Source: Adineta vaga
Taxonomy: Eukaryota; Rotifera
NCBI GenBank assembly: GCA_021613535.1
Contig: CP075493.1
Span: 1,178,001 to 1,242,000 of the forward strand
Direction: 5' to 3'
DNA: 64,000 nt
The translations under genes and the position numbers were made by a program. Numbering within the stretch: position 1 is the stretch's first letter; each line of letters starts with the position of its first letter. Below, piece by piece: positions 24,243 to 36,617 of this stretch. A model generated the notes under the pieces. The model saw only the letters and a program-made list of their open reading frames with translations, was not told where the DNA came from and did no database searches.

Positions 24243-26259
24243 TTAATTAACTTTTTCTAAATGTTCTAAATCATCTGCTTGAATATGTGAAAATAATTCG
24301 TGTCGTAGTTGTGTACTTGAAACACCATTTGTATAAGGTAAAAATTTGACTGGCATTAATTCTTCGACAACATGTCGTGATGGAAAATCTGACATATCAT
24401 CACCACGAACATAAAGTGCTGTTTCATTTTCACGTAAATGAACAATGCATGTAACAAATGATGATGGATCTGTTCCAGCAACACAATAGACTTGATCAGC
24501 ATGACGTTTAACATTAATCATTCGTGTTTCTGTACCATCTACAGGCACACGTGATTTTAATTTATGAATACTACGACTATCGTGTACACCGACAATAACT
24601 TCTCGACCAAATTGTCGCATACGTTGAAGTAGAAGACGATGACCTTCATGGAATAAATCAAAACAACCAATGGTATAAACTTTATCAGCACGACCGTCAA
24701 TCCATATGGCTGGCAATGATGTACTACGTTGAAGAATACGTGGTGGTTCGTCAGGTTCATGGCCAATTGATGATATTGTACTACTACGTTCTTCTTTATC
24801 TTCTCGATTCTCATTAGAATGATCAGGAAATGGACTTAAAAAACCTTTGACGTTAGTTGGTGATATTCGACCAGTAGGAATATTTGTATAACTACCCGCT
24901 GGAGATAAAGATGGACTTGGAGGTGGATTATTTAAATGACTTCGTTTTTCATTCTAAAAAAATGTTGTATTACAGAATATGTTAATTTCTAATACTGATA
25001 AGGAAACATACTTCTCGTGTTATTGAATCAACTGTCATTGCTCGACTACGTGATTGAGCATTATCAAAATTATATGCATTAAGAACTCCAATTGTTTTTT
25101 GTATTGGTGACGATGGTGGAAGAGTATCTGGTGTTACTTTAATTGTAACCTTTTTTTTTCTATCTTTCTTTTCTCTTGCTTCTAATTTTTTCGCTAATGA
25201 TGCATAAGCTAAACGAATTGTTAATGCAAAACAAATGATTCCAGCTATTCCAGCTAAAAACGAAGAAAAGAAAAACGAACATCCGAATAAAACTACAGAT
25301 TAAGTTCGTTGACTTACACCAATGAGAAAATGGCTTTAAATGGCCTGTTGATAAACATAAAAATGCCAAACCTGTTGATTCAAGTTTTTCTTTTAATTTT
25401 CCTTCCATAGCTGCTGCTGTTGAACCTTGAGTAGAGATTCTAAATCATATAGATAATGGATTGAAATTATTTCTGTGATTGTTTAGTAAATCTTACTGAT
25501 TTTTCTTCAGTGACGCATAGAAATAATCTTGAACTCGAACAACACCAATTGCTGTTTCTAATGCAATGATTGTATAACACAGAAGAATAAAGCAGATAGA
25601 AAGCGATAATGATGTTTCTTCAAAATACGTTTCTTGTAAAATAGTCCAAAGACAGAAAATATTAACAATTTTATCACAAAATGCATCCATAAAACCACCT
25701 AACAATGGATCATCAATATTATCACCATAGATACGTTTTTGTACTTTAGCAACAATACCATCAACATGATCAAGAAAATCATGAAACAAAACGAGGATAC
25801 ATGCGCACACAGGATAATTATATCTAGAGAGACAATTCGTTAGATCGCTCAGTTCTTTCAATATACATACTTTAAACACCAAGCAATAGGAATTATAAGA
25901 AGTGTTCGAGAATAAGTAACAATATTTGCATTGAATACTGTTATAGTTTTGTCAGCAATTTGAATAAAACGTGGAATACGAGCCATATATGGTGAAAGAT
26001 GTATTTGAAGTGGAGTATACATATATAAATCATACCATTGCACCTATATTCTCAAACAAACAAACAATACATTCTTTTATAGTTGATCTTCGTTATTTTT
26101 ACCATACGAAACATAACAGATTCAATACCATGGCTGACTATTGTCAATAGACTAAGAAGAAATTGAGCTACAATTAATAGCCATTTGAAGTCTAATAAAA
26201 GTCAAATTAAAAAGATAACGTAGATTATAACATTCCATACTAGATTGAAGTTTATTCAT
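24243..26259 (-). CDS. Fusion of CDP-alcohol phosphotransferase and cytidylyltransferase
   Basis: Seven exons with closed phases (26259-26241, 26191-26103, 26043-25871, 25823-25497, 25439-25318, 25253-25012, 24953-24243) encode 560 residues. The first half is a polytopic membrane enzyme with a CDP-alcohol phosphotransferase signature, seen as DHVDGIVAK followed by GGFMDAFCDK; it differs from the usual pattern by Lys for Arg after the Ala and by a longer spacer. After a basic stretch (KKDRKKKV) and a Ser/Pro-rich linker, the C-terminal 160 residues form a nucleotidyltransferase with GCFDLFHEGH (HxGH) and VSSTQLRHEL, resembling CTP:phosphoethanolamine or phosphocholine cytidylyltransferases. 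One chain could thus make a CDP-alcohol and transfer its head group to a lipid or second alcohol. Separate enzymes are the rule in animals; comparable fusions are known in prokaryotic inositol-phosphate synthesis. The substrate cannot be told. The small first exon was chosen on phase. Confidence 0.85.
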
Positions 26260-28210
26260 GAGTACAGATATTTAATTTTAAACTGAAAACAAGAATAGGT
26301 CAGAGGACTGCTTATATACACTGTTAGAATTTATTTGCATTCACTCGAAAGACTCAAAATATAGATAAAAAAAAGTAGAAACACGGACAATCTATGCTGT
26401 AATGACGATAAACTAACCTATTTGAAAACAAAGAAATAGAACATTTTTTTTGTAGTCATTTTCAAACATAACATAAATAGAAAGATTTTAGATTATGAAA
26501 ACTATATAAAATATTCTGGTCTTACACGCTAGATATTTTTACTTACTCGATTTAATTTCCATATTATTAGTTAATAGTTGCTGAGTTCTGTAGTTTATAT
26601 TAAAAATGAAATCTAATTTTGCTCGTAAACGGTTTCAACTTGATCTAATAAATAGATATGAGAAAGTACCATCTGTTATATTTTTTGAAATTTTATTAAA
26701 AACCTTGGAAAGAAAGGCCCAAGGAAGATTATTAATGCAACGACAACATATAACAAGATAACAAGCAAGCACAGACAATAATAGCAGTATACAGAATTGA
26801 TTTTTAACTAGACAATTTTTAAAGTTTTTTATGCAAGTTATTGTGAGAATATAATAACAATGACTAGATAAATAGACAGATGTTTTGAGGTGAATCATTT
26901 ACATAGTGTTATTGGTTGTTATTGAATATATTAAAGCTAATTGAAAAAACAAAATAAATAATACACTTATCATAATTCGTCATAGGTTATCTAATTTTGA
27001 TACCCTGTTTAACAATAGTGACTAATATTAATTATAAATGTAAATCAATAAACTGTAATTTTTATGACATCTGACTATATACGATTTTGCAAGACGTCTT
27101 ACATGGACACCTACTCCGTATTTTATAAAATTACATTATGCAATACAATCATCTTAATCGAACTCCACGTCTGTTAAAGAAAAGTTATTTGTGAACTTTC
27201 ACAAAATTTGATTTTCTACATGAAGCTTGGTTCAAATCGTAAAATTAAGATTGTTATTACCAGTATGATTATAGAAAACTCGACAAAGGAAGAAAAAATC
27301 TTGTTCAATCATAAAACAAGCACATCAATCCGTATTATTACGGACCAGGAGGTACGCATTAAACCATACTCAACCGTAAAAATAGATCGATCATAGATAA
27401 AAAATTGATTTCTTTCTACTTTAGAAAAAAATGCAATAAGATCATTGTATGCTTCTTTTTGGACCTTTTTGTGGGCATGAGCCCTGTGTTGAAAAATATT
27501 GCTCTAGTATCGATTAGAAATCATCCTATTTTGTCAAAAGCAAGAATTAAAGTTCCAGAAATATTATCAGTAAACGAAAACAACTGTAATTAGTGGATTT
27601 TGCAGAAGGTTTCACGCTCTCATCAGTGAACAACATCTCATGTGGCAAATCTTACTTTGCGATCTATTACGTGAACATTTACGGCTTTCCTTTGTTCGTT
27701 AAATCAAACATTGAACTAAATCTATTTTTGTTATAATGTGTGTATTTATGTTTTTCTTCGGATTTTTCTTGAAAACTTAGAAACCAGATATATTTAACTT
27801 TAGATAGAAGATAAAGACCTTAACTTTTTGCTGTAAAATATCTGAAAATCAATAACATTTGATAAGTTTCTTCTAATTAAAGTATTCTAAATTCGTTGGA
27901 GAATATATATTGACAAAGTATGAACAGAATCGTCTTAGAACGATCCGTAGCAAAAATTGTTCATTTTCAATTTCTTTTTCTTTGTTTGTGTTTGACTGAT
28001 CATTATCAGCTAAGTTAACTTAGCTATTTATATTATAAAAAGAATAGAAATAACAAGCAAGAAAAAAAAGAGATTGTCAGATATTTTAGCACAGTAGATT
28101 GAATTCAAGACAAGGAAAAGCGATTCGATTATGCTTTTCTTCCAAATGTATAATAAGAAATGAAGTGCGTTAAATATATATGTATATAAGTATATCACAC
28201 AAGATTAACA
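26260..28210. other. Intergenic stretch with unassigned open frames
   Basis: Open frames at minus 26635-26898 (hydrophobic, 87 codons) and plus 27208-27396 and 27405-27593 have no clear family. The pair on the plus strand reads like one polypeptide split by a stop, with RIITDQEVRIKPYSTVKI and NIALVSIRNHP, loosely recalling the spacer after the protease in LTR-retroelement polyproteins; this is too weak to annotate. Confidence 0.4.
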
Positions 28211-30504
28211 TTATGAAGATTTGGAAGACGTGGTATTAAGAATACGTTGTTCTGGTAAAATTCGTTCAAAGAATGGATGTTCAAGAGTTTCAGCTAATGT
28301 TATTCGCCGTTTTGGATCATATTCAAGCATTTTTTCTATTAATTCAAACAATTGTTGATGATCTGGTTCATCAGTCGTCATGTAACGCTAAAAGAATTTC
28401 ATCTTACTATTTTACACAAGAAAAACATGATGAAAATAAACATACTCTTAATTGTTTACAATTATCACGTACATAACGACCAGCTGAACTTCGTTCATCC
28501 CAGTCTAATCGACCGTGATAAAAATATTTTGTTTTTCTTAACGAAATTCATAGAAAAACATCTATTATTTGAAATATTCTTAGAAAATCTTCTTCACTTA
28601 CTTTGATTGCTTTGCCATTCGATAAGGAATAGGACCAAGTATTCTTTCCATCATAGCTAAATGTTCTTTATTGTCATGAGTCTAATTAAAAGAAAGATAA
28701 TGAAACGGAGATTGAAAATTCCAAACTATTTCAAATTGATCGTATAATTATTCATTATGTATTATATAGATCTTCTCACTTTTAAAATGACTTTCAGTCG
28801 AGCAAATATCTCTCGCATACTGTTTTTTATGTTTAAACATACTTGAAATAATGTAAAACCAAGATAAAGTTCAAAAAGAATACATCCAATACTCCAAACA
28901 TCACACGGTTGTGACCATCCTAATTCTAAAATGACTTCCGGCGCTCGATAATGTCGTGTAGACACAATACTTGAATGATGTTCCCAGTCGAATGTTGCTG
29001 AACCAAAATCAATAACTTTAATATCTGTTCGACGTACAACACGTTCATCTCTTCGCTAAATACGAAAACAATACACAAACAAATATTTCTCTTTTATTCA
29101 ATGATCATTTCTTCATACTTTTCGATGATTAAAAATAATGTTATAATCTGAATTGATAAAGAGAATATTTTCTGGCTAGAAATAGAAAAGAGAAATTTAT
29201 TTGAGAATAAATGAAAAAATTCGAATTTACTTTTAAATCGGTATGTGTCAATGCAATATCATGAAGAACTAAAACAAATTAGATAATGATAGAAGTACAA
29301 CTACATTTCAATGGATTACATTTAACAGAAAGACACAATTGATAGGAAATATGTCGAACTTGATCAATTGGATATGGAATATAATTATTATCTTTTAAGA
29401 AATCAAATACACTTAAACCTAACATATCAAAGGCAATACACATATGACCATGATAATCAAATGAATCAAGTAATGTAACACATAAACTGAAAAACAAATA
29501 TAAACATTAAGAAGTGATTCAATCGAAATTTCTTCGAAGTATCTTGTTTACTTGATTCCGTCAGGATCTTTTTCTTTGATTGTTTTAAGTACATTGATTT
29601 CTAACCGGGCCGCTTCACGATATTTATCAACATTCTTTATAATTTTTAATGCTATATGTTTACTTATATCACTAGGAAATGAAAAGAGACGATATTGAAA
29701 ATAAATTTAATTAGATAGAGAAAAAATGATTTGTCTTACCCGCGAAGATCACGAACTTCGACTACTTTACCAAAGGTACCTTCGCCTAATGTTCGACGAA
29801 TTTCATCTAAATATCATTGAAAAATCTATTAAATCAGTTGAAATCATGGGCAACACTTCTTCTGATTATGAATCGCTTTTAAATAGTAGATGATTTCATG
29901 ACAGATATATCTTCTAATCATCTTGAATTGGTTGACTTTTTTTCTCGAGAGCAATATGAAAAAAATCCCATTGAGTTTATCAGTAATCCTTATCAACCAA
30001 AAAAACGCGATGTTTCTATTTGAAATACTTACATTGATGATGTAAGATATCACCTAGAACAAAACAATGAAAAAGTGATAATGCATTTGATATGAATTCA
30101 AAGATTCTATCTTTACCTGGTACATAGATCAAATGACCTTCATCATCATCACGAATATTCACACGTCCAGAACCACTTTTGTCTCGTCGATGCTAAAAAG
30201 ACAAGAGATAAAAGTTTAGTTTTATATTCAATCTTCAACAGTTTTAATAGGATAAGAATAAACTAATTGAAATCTTATTGATTATACTTATTCTTTATTA
30301 ATCGACAGATCGAACGGAATTGTCTCCTACCTCGACGATGATCGTCGATGGAACTTTTCGACGTGTATATTGTTGACGCAATGCTGGATATGGTAATGAA
30401 TATTCATTGGAACTATTGGATGAACTTTCCTTATATTTAGATGATTTATGTTGAACATCTTTTAATAAAATACAAAGACCACTGTTGAATTGTATAAGTC
30501 GCAT
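28211..30504 (-). CDS. CLK: CDC2-like (LAMMER) dual-specificity protein kinase
   Basis: About ten short exons assemble a complete CLK kinase domain: [17 protein letters not shown] just before the domain, the glycine loop [15 protein letters not shown], the lysine in HIALKIIK, the catalytic loop [30 protein letters not shown] with [10 protein letters not shown], and the family signature [19 protein letters not shown], ending in [23 protein letters not shown] kinases phosphorylate SR splicing factors in the nucleus. The N-terminal exon (30504-30330) is Ser/Tyr/Arg-rich ([20 protein letters not shown]) and shorter than the RS-rich tails of vertebrate CLKs; its ATG at 30504 has an in-frame stop upstream, but an extra upstream exon cannot be ruled out. 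Introns are mostly 50-100 bases. Confidence 0.92.
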
Positions 30505-31365
30505 TAGATAAATATCTCTTGTCGAATATTATATCATTATTATGAAGAGATTTGTATAACCTTCATCAAATTCAGCCGAAAGTATTAAATATTCATGTTT
30601 CTTCTTCTTGAAAAAGAATCAATCAATAACAACAATTTGCTTCCGTCGAGATATATTTTCAGATGAAGGTCGTCGTCTTTTAGTTTATTTACGCGAAAAT
30701 TATTAATCAAATCAAGCAAGTGATCACTTTTTCTACCAATACGTAATGCATATATATATATATATATATATACATAAATGCTCATAAAGTGTTCGTCGTT
30801 TCTTTTTTTTCTCTCTTTTCTCGTTCTTCTTTATCTTAATCTACAGAATATAGTTCAATGCGTTCATATAACCGATGTTCATTCGATCCTTCTCTCTCTT
30901 TTTTTTCTCCTCGCTTACGAACTGATCTTTTGAATCATTTGACTTACAGAACTATTACAACGACGTCGTCAGTCTTCCTATAATTATTCTTTTGAACAAT
31001 TTAAATACAAGAATAGATCAAAATGACTATAGACTATTACATATCAATTGTTCATGTATATTCAAATGTGTGTCATTCTTTAGGTGTCAACATGATTTTA
31101 TTGCATAAAAATGAATAGGAGAGTCAGAGAATACACGACGTTATGAGAGGAAAAAAAAGGACGATTATTCGGTCAATTCTTTACTTTTCTATTTCTATGT
31201 ATATTTATATCTATGAACATTTGACACAAGTCATCAACATGCCATTAACCCCTCTGTACGTGTTTAGTATATATATATATTGAATAGTAAATCAATACGA
31301 CGCCCATCTCCATTCAAATAGATTTTGTAAGAAATCTTAATGAAGATAAAAAGAAAAACTTACTT
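30505..31365. other. Region between kinase and Ser/Pro-rich gene
   Basis: Contains an AT dinucleotide tract at about 30746-30770 and poly-pyrimidine runs. Exons joining the two flanking minus-strand genes were looked for; no chain with compatible phase was found. Confidence 0.5.
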
Positions 31366-33402
31366 TACGATTTTGTGGTGATGTCGAAGTTTTTTGTTGG
31401 TATTGAGTATTATTGTTATAATTTGTTTTCTTTTGTCGTTTGGATGTTGATGTTGTACTTGTTATACTTTCTGCTCGTTCAATGCCAGTTCCATTAACGA
31501 TTTGTCGAGTTTCAGATGAATCTTTTTGATTGTACCGTTTCCTATGATGATGTTTAATAGTTAATTGAATTCGTGCAAGGTAATATTGAAGAATTGAAAA
31601 TGCATGCAAAAAGGAAAATAAAGAAAATATGCCCACCCTTCTTCTCCTATTGATGCAACATACGATCGTGATGGTGATTGTTCTTTTCCACTATGTGAAA
31701 GAAGTTCTGAAGCTGAATTTAATTGTTGTTGTTTATTAAGAGTCGCTAATGAAGCAGTCAACGGTAACATCAGAGAAGAAGGATTTTTTTGATTATTCAT
31801 ATTATTTGTATTCGGTGGACTTGGTGATAATTGAGCATTAGGTGTGGAAAAAACGACTGAATCAATATTTGTATTACTTGTTGAAACATGTGGTGGAGAT
31901 GGTGGTGGACTTAATGTTGGAATTGGTGGTGTTGGATGAAGTGATGGAACAATCGTTTTCGATGTTGTTGTTGGTGGTGGTGGGGATGATGGTGTTAATG
32001 CATGTGTATTTGCAATAATAATACTTGAATTTTCTCCATCGGCTAATGAAATATTTTCAAAGTTTGTAACAATCGGTTCAGTTTGATGTGAAAGACCAGC
32101 ATTCGTTGTACCTTTTGCAAGTAAATATTTTTTGATACGTCGTTTGGATGAGGATGGAGTTTGATATGTTGGATATGAAGTAACGGCTGAATAGGATGAA
32201 TTTTTATCAAGAATTGTTGATGATGGTTTACTTATATAACTATGATCATCATATAATCGAGTTGCTGCTGTTGCTGCTGTTGTTGTCGTTCCACTATCAG
32301 TTGGATAACTTAGGTCATTGTATGTTGGTCGAACATGTTCTTTCGATTTTGCACGTAAATAATCATAATTATATGTTGGTGGCGGTGATAGAGGTGATTG
32401 AGGTAGAATAGGTCGATTGATATTATCATTTATTGTTGATGTGATTGGATTTGTTGGTAAATGATAACTAAAATAATGTGAATCTTTTCTTGTTGGTGTT
32501 GTTGGAGGAATATTTGATGAGTGTTGATGATGATCATCATCATCTTTATAATTTGTTATTTGATCAAGACGTTTAAATGAATTCGCTTTCAATAAATTTG
32601 TCATCGAACGATTTTTTGAATCTGTACGTCCAATCATTGTATCTTTCACACGAGTATTAAAAACTAAATCTTTCAATTGATCAATACGAGCTTTACGTTC
32701 AGTTGGAGTCGAAAATTTTTCTTCATTTGGTGTCGGAGGTGGTGATTGATAACGTGATGGAATATGTACTGTTAATGCACTACCTGTATATTTTTTTTTT
32801 ATTTTTGAATTTGTTGCTGCTGCTGCTGCTGCTCCTGCACTTGTTGTTGATGAAGATTCAATATTAGACTCATGTGGAGTATAATGTGATGAATATGTTG
32901 GACGATAATTACTTGATGAATCATAATGATGTGGATTATGAATAGTTAATTGTGGCTGTTGACTAGAATGATTTGTTTTCGAACTTTGTTGTTGGATTTG
33001 TGATGAAGATGAGGATGAAGATGGTTGAGATTGATTGATTGAACCTCGTCGTTCACTCGGTGCGCGATCTTCATTATAAAAACCAACTAATGATTGAGCT
33101 TGATGAAAAGTTGATGCAAATTTCTTTTTCAATTGGCGTGGTTTTGTAATATGGCACCATATTGGTGCAATATTTGCATATTTTCGTGCCAATTGACTTG
33201 GTGATGAATAACTCCATGTAGGAGAAGCAACAACAGGCGTTGTAGATGTTGACGTACCATAATATGATGAATTCGAATTATTATTTGATCCTGCATTTGT
33301 TAAAGATCCACTTAGATTTGAACTATTCGTTGAAGAACTTGTATTTAATGGTCGTAGTCGATATGCATGGCCAGTCGTAATTGAACTACTGTTAGTTGTC
33401 AT
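31366..33402 (-). CDS. Large Ser/Thr/Pro-rich low-complexity protein, 3' end unresolved
   Basis: The first exon runs from the ATG at 33402 to a donor at about 31638, and a second (about 31524-31367, starting KRYNQKDSSETRQ) joins in phase and ends at a good donor (AAA then GTAAGT); no following exon was identified, so the gene is incomplete here. The roughly 640 residues seen are rich in Ser, Thr, Pro, Asn and Gln, with polyalanine (AGAAAAAAT), proline clusters (SPPPTPNEE, TLSPPPSPP) and a conserved-looking basic block APIWCHITKPRQLKKKFAST, suggesting a disordered scaffold or cytoskeletal/synaptic adaptor. I do not recognise the family. Open sequence upstream of 33402 reads poly-Arg/poly-Glu from a simple repeat and was left out. 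It might be an N-terminal part of the kinase gene downstream, but phases do not fit. Confidence 0.7.
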
Positions 33403-35053
33403 CTGGATTTGTTTTACATGAGGATAACTACTGTATATATTCTGATGAAACAAGGGAGAAATGTCGATGCTGTTCTGTACTCGTTTTTCCTGATGATTAA
33501 ATAAGAATGAATAATGGACCAGAAGGAAAAAATACGCAAGAGATATGTATAGATGAAAAAGAAACACCACTAGTTCTCTCGCTTTCTCTTCTTCTTCCTC
33601 TTCTCCTCCTCGCCTTCTTCTTCTTCTTCTTTCTTTTCTCTCCAAGTAAAAGAACAAGAAGTGTTGATATTGAGAAAACTTGCTTTACTGTTGTTATTGT
33701 TGTTGTTATTTTTCGTCAATCTGTTCTTTTCCTTTTCTCTTCCTATGTATTATCCTTAAACACATTGATATGATAGTGATGAGAGATTTTCTTTTCTATT
33801 CCTTCTTTCCTTCAGTATAGAATATCGACACAGACAGACAGACTGAAAGAAAGAAAGAAAGAAACACTGTTTTCAAAGTAATTATGTCTGTACAAAGGAG
33901 AAGAAGAAGAAGAAGAATATCGGAAACGCACGTCCAGTAGGATAAAGATAGAAAGAAGTGCTATCCTTTTATGTTCTTTTCCCTTCCAACGCGAGATATA
34001 CTCGAGTAATATGAAGAAAAGAAAAACAGAATATTTTACAGTTTATAATCAAAGAAACTCGATGCTACTGTTGTTGTTGTTGTTTTTGTTGTTATTATCT
34101 CTAATCTGGACAGTGTAGGAGAAAAGAATTAACGTCTTTTCAATTATATACCAAGAGAATAAATCTTTGTTCTCGACAAAGTTTAACAAATACGATAGAC
34201 AGAAATAGACAAGAAATGACACAGAAATAGATGGATGTATTTGTATTTTCCTGCTGTGTATTTGAAGGAAAAGTAAAGTGTTTCCACATGCCTATAACGA
34301 TAATTTATTAAAAACATACGTTTGAAAATAAATCAATTGTTTTCTTGTTAACTTATCAAATGAATTTAATTTTCTTTGAAAATAAATAATTAATGAAAAT
34401 ATATTTAACATCTGTTCTTTGTCGTTTTGTTTTTCATTGAATCTTTAATTATACTACATATAAACAGACGCAATAATATTAGCAAAATGTCAAGGTATTT
34501 TATTAGATCATATTTAGAATCGATCAAATCATTTCTATTAATTTCGATTCGATAGCAAACAACAACGACATAGTGACATTTTGACTGACGATTAACAAAA
34601 TCTTCATCGATCAAACGAGACTTTTTGTTTATGAGAAATATCAATATCAAGTCAATAAAAATAAGATATGTACTAAACAAAGATTAATATCAAATGAAAA
34701 ACAAGAGAAACAAACTTCTAGATCTTAATTATCTATAAGATAGATTTTCATTGATAATATCATCTTTAACTCTATCAATAGTGTCAAATTTAAGGAATTG
34801 ACTACAATTGATTAGTCTAGTAGTTTGTCTTTCAGGATCGATTCATTAAACAAATGAACCTTGAACTTCAAATATCATCTGTAGAAGATTTTTATGCATG
34901 AGGAGTTTGATTCATTATGCTTTGATATCAAGGATTAAGATATATCAATTATTTGTCATGTATTATTCTTTGCCCTAAAAAAAAGGAATGTATTTCATCT
35001 TGTTTTATACAAAGTTTTATCTTTTATCATTGGAAAAACAAAAGTAACATTGT
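33403..35053. other. Upstream region with many simple repeats
   Basis: Contains pyrimidine-rich trinucleotide tracts at 33580-33640, GAAA repeats at about 33849-33865, GAA repeats at 33900-33920 and TTG repeats around 34075-34095. No gene motif seen; a 91-codon minus frame at 34405-34680 is unsupported. Confidence 0.6.
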
Positions 35054-36105
35054 TTATTGGTCACCAAGTACATGACCTTGACCACCAAATATCCGACGAC
35101 CACGATTGTCATTCTCATCAGCTGTACCTGGTTGACGACGTGGAATTGGTGCTGTACCAAATCCACTTATACCAGTTTGTTCATTTGGAAAAAAACGATA
35201 TCTATACAAAACAATCATCATTAGAAATAAAAATCGAGTAGAAAAAGCAACGAATACATACAAGAAACTTGGCGTTTGAAGTAATCGTGCTCCACCGAAA
35301 TCTTGTGGATATTTAAATACAAGAAAAAAGTAAAGATGACCAATCACAATTCCACATAGTTGTGTCAAAAATCTAGAATAAAAAAAAGCACAAGAAGAAT
35401 TATTAACAAAACAAACTAAAGATTTCTCTACATACGATCCTGTCATAATCCAATTAAATAACATAATTACCCATGGCATATACATTGCTTTAAATTGCAT
35501 ACCAAACCAAAATGACATCATTACTTCCTTATTCAATTGACACCAGATATACATAACACTCAATATCATTGCATCCATCAATACCTTTTTGAAAAATAAT
35601 AATAGAAATTTAAAATTTAAAAATGAAAAATCTATTGAAATTTACAGGCATAGTAAGAATTGTACCAACGACAATATTACATAACCAAAGAAATGATAAA
35701 CAAAAGACATAATCAGCTGGTTTGCCGTTAAATGTACCTGAATAAATACAAACGTAAACAAAAAGAAATCATTTGAATTAATTTATACTTGTCTCAAGAC
35801 GTGTACTATATTGATAGATAAAATATAGATTTATCAGAAGATTAAAACCCACTGGATAAAAAAGAACCGCAGTAAATAATCGCCAAATCTAATTGAAAAT
35901 TGAAAATACAGAAACGCAAAACAAAAGTAAATGATGAACCTACTTGGAAATGTTTAATTATTGGAGTTAATAATAGAATCAAATGATGTGGTTTAACTAA
36001 ACCTAATCGAGGTGCAAATGATACAACAATTGAAGCTGTAAACCAAGCACGTGTAATCTTTGGTATACTTTTATACCATTGACCAAGATCATTTGTAGCA
36101 GACAT
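35054..36105 (-). CDS. DERL1: Derlin-1, ER-associated degradation membrane protein
   Basis: Six exons (36105-35944, 35888-35789, 35737-35646, 35584-35436, 35372-35262, 35201-35054) give exactly 253 residues, against 251 in human Derlin-1. Diagnostic blocks are WYKSIPKITRAWF at the N-terminus, IWRLFTAVLFYPVGF with LYFIYQYSTRLE, the MPWVIMLFNWIM helix, and GIVIGHLYFFLVFKYPQ with GGARLLQTPSFLYRFFPNE. Derlins are rhomboid-like pseudoproteases that form the retrotranslocation channel for misfolded ER proteins. The C-terminal tail, ending GGQGHVLGDQ, resembles the p97-binding SHP box of Derlin-1 (an F/G-rich motif with GxxLG). Start chosen at the ATG beginning MSATNDLGQWY; a longer frame upstream has no conserved sequence. 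Confidence 0.96.
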
Positions 36106-36617
36106 GAGTTTTTTTTTGCAATAGAAATGTCTAAAAAAATCTTCAATTTTCAAATGCAATGCAATGCAACAGATGAGATGTGAATGTGAACCGATGCAAT
36201 GGTTAGTCATTCAAAAATCGGCCATTCAGAAATAAACATGTCAATTATTATCATATTTTAATTTTTGTAGAAACATTTGAAAAAGATTTCGATTGTTCTT
36301 TCAATCAATGAGATTAAATAAAGTTTTCAATTTTGATTTTTTTACAGAATTCATTCCAAACAGCGCCATCTATCATGTCAATCTTACGATATATAACATT
36401 TGTATTTGTATATCGTGAAATGAAATGAATGAATATAATGACATTTATTGATTAATAGTGATTAAAAAGAAAATATCAAGAATATGAACTAATATTTGCT
36501 GTCAAAATACAACAGGAATTGATCGGTTGGGTTTTAAATTAAAACACTTCTGTTGTTTCTCAATTTGAGTAATCACACATGTTGATTTTTTCTATTTAGA
36601 CTTTCTAATTGACTAGA
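36106..36617. other. Spacer upstream of Derlin with a GGCGC-type motif
   Basis: AT-rich spacer between the Derlin start and the glycosyltransferase stop. At 36361-36372 it carries CAGCGCCATCTA (reverse TAGATGGCGCTG), an isolated GC-rich word of the CTCF-motif type. Nothing else seen. Confidence 0.45.

Noticed and set aside
30330-31520. Joining the Ser/Pro-rich gene to the LAMMER kinase as one transcript
   Set aside because: Phase 0 at the donor near 31366 does not match usable acceptors before the kinase exons, which would need phase 1 or create a stop.
33403-33657. N-terminal extension with poly-Arg and poly-Glu upstream of the Ser/Pro-rich gene
   Set aside because: It is the translation of a simple trinucleotide repeat; the ATG at 33402 gives a more normal start.
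33507-33773. 88-codon plus-strand frame
   Set aside because: It is a leucine/phenylalanine-rich reading of the pyrimidine repeat opposite the Ser/Pro-rich gene's leader.
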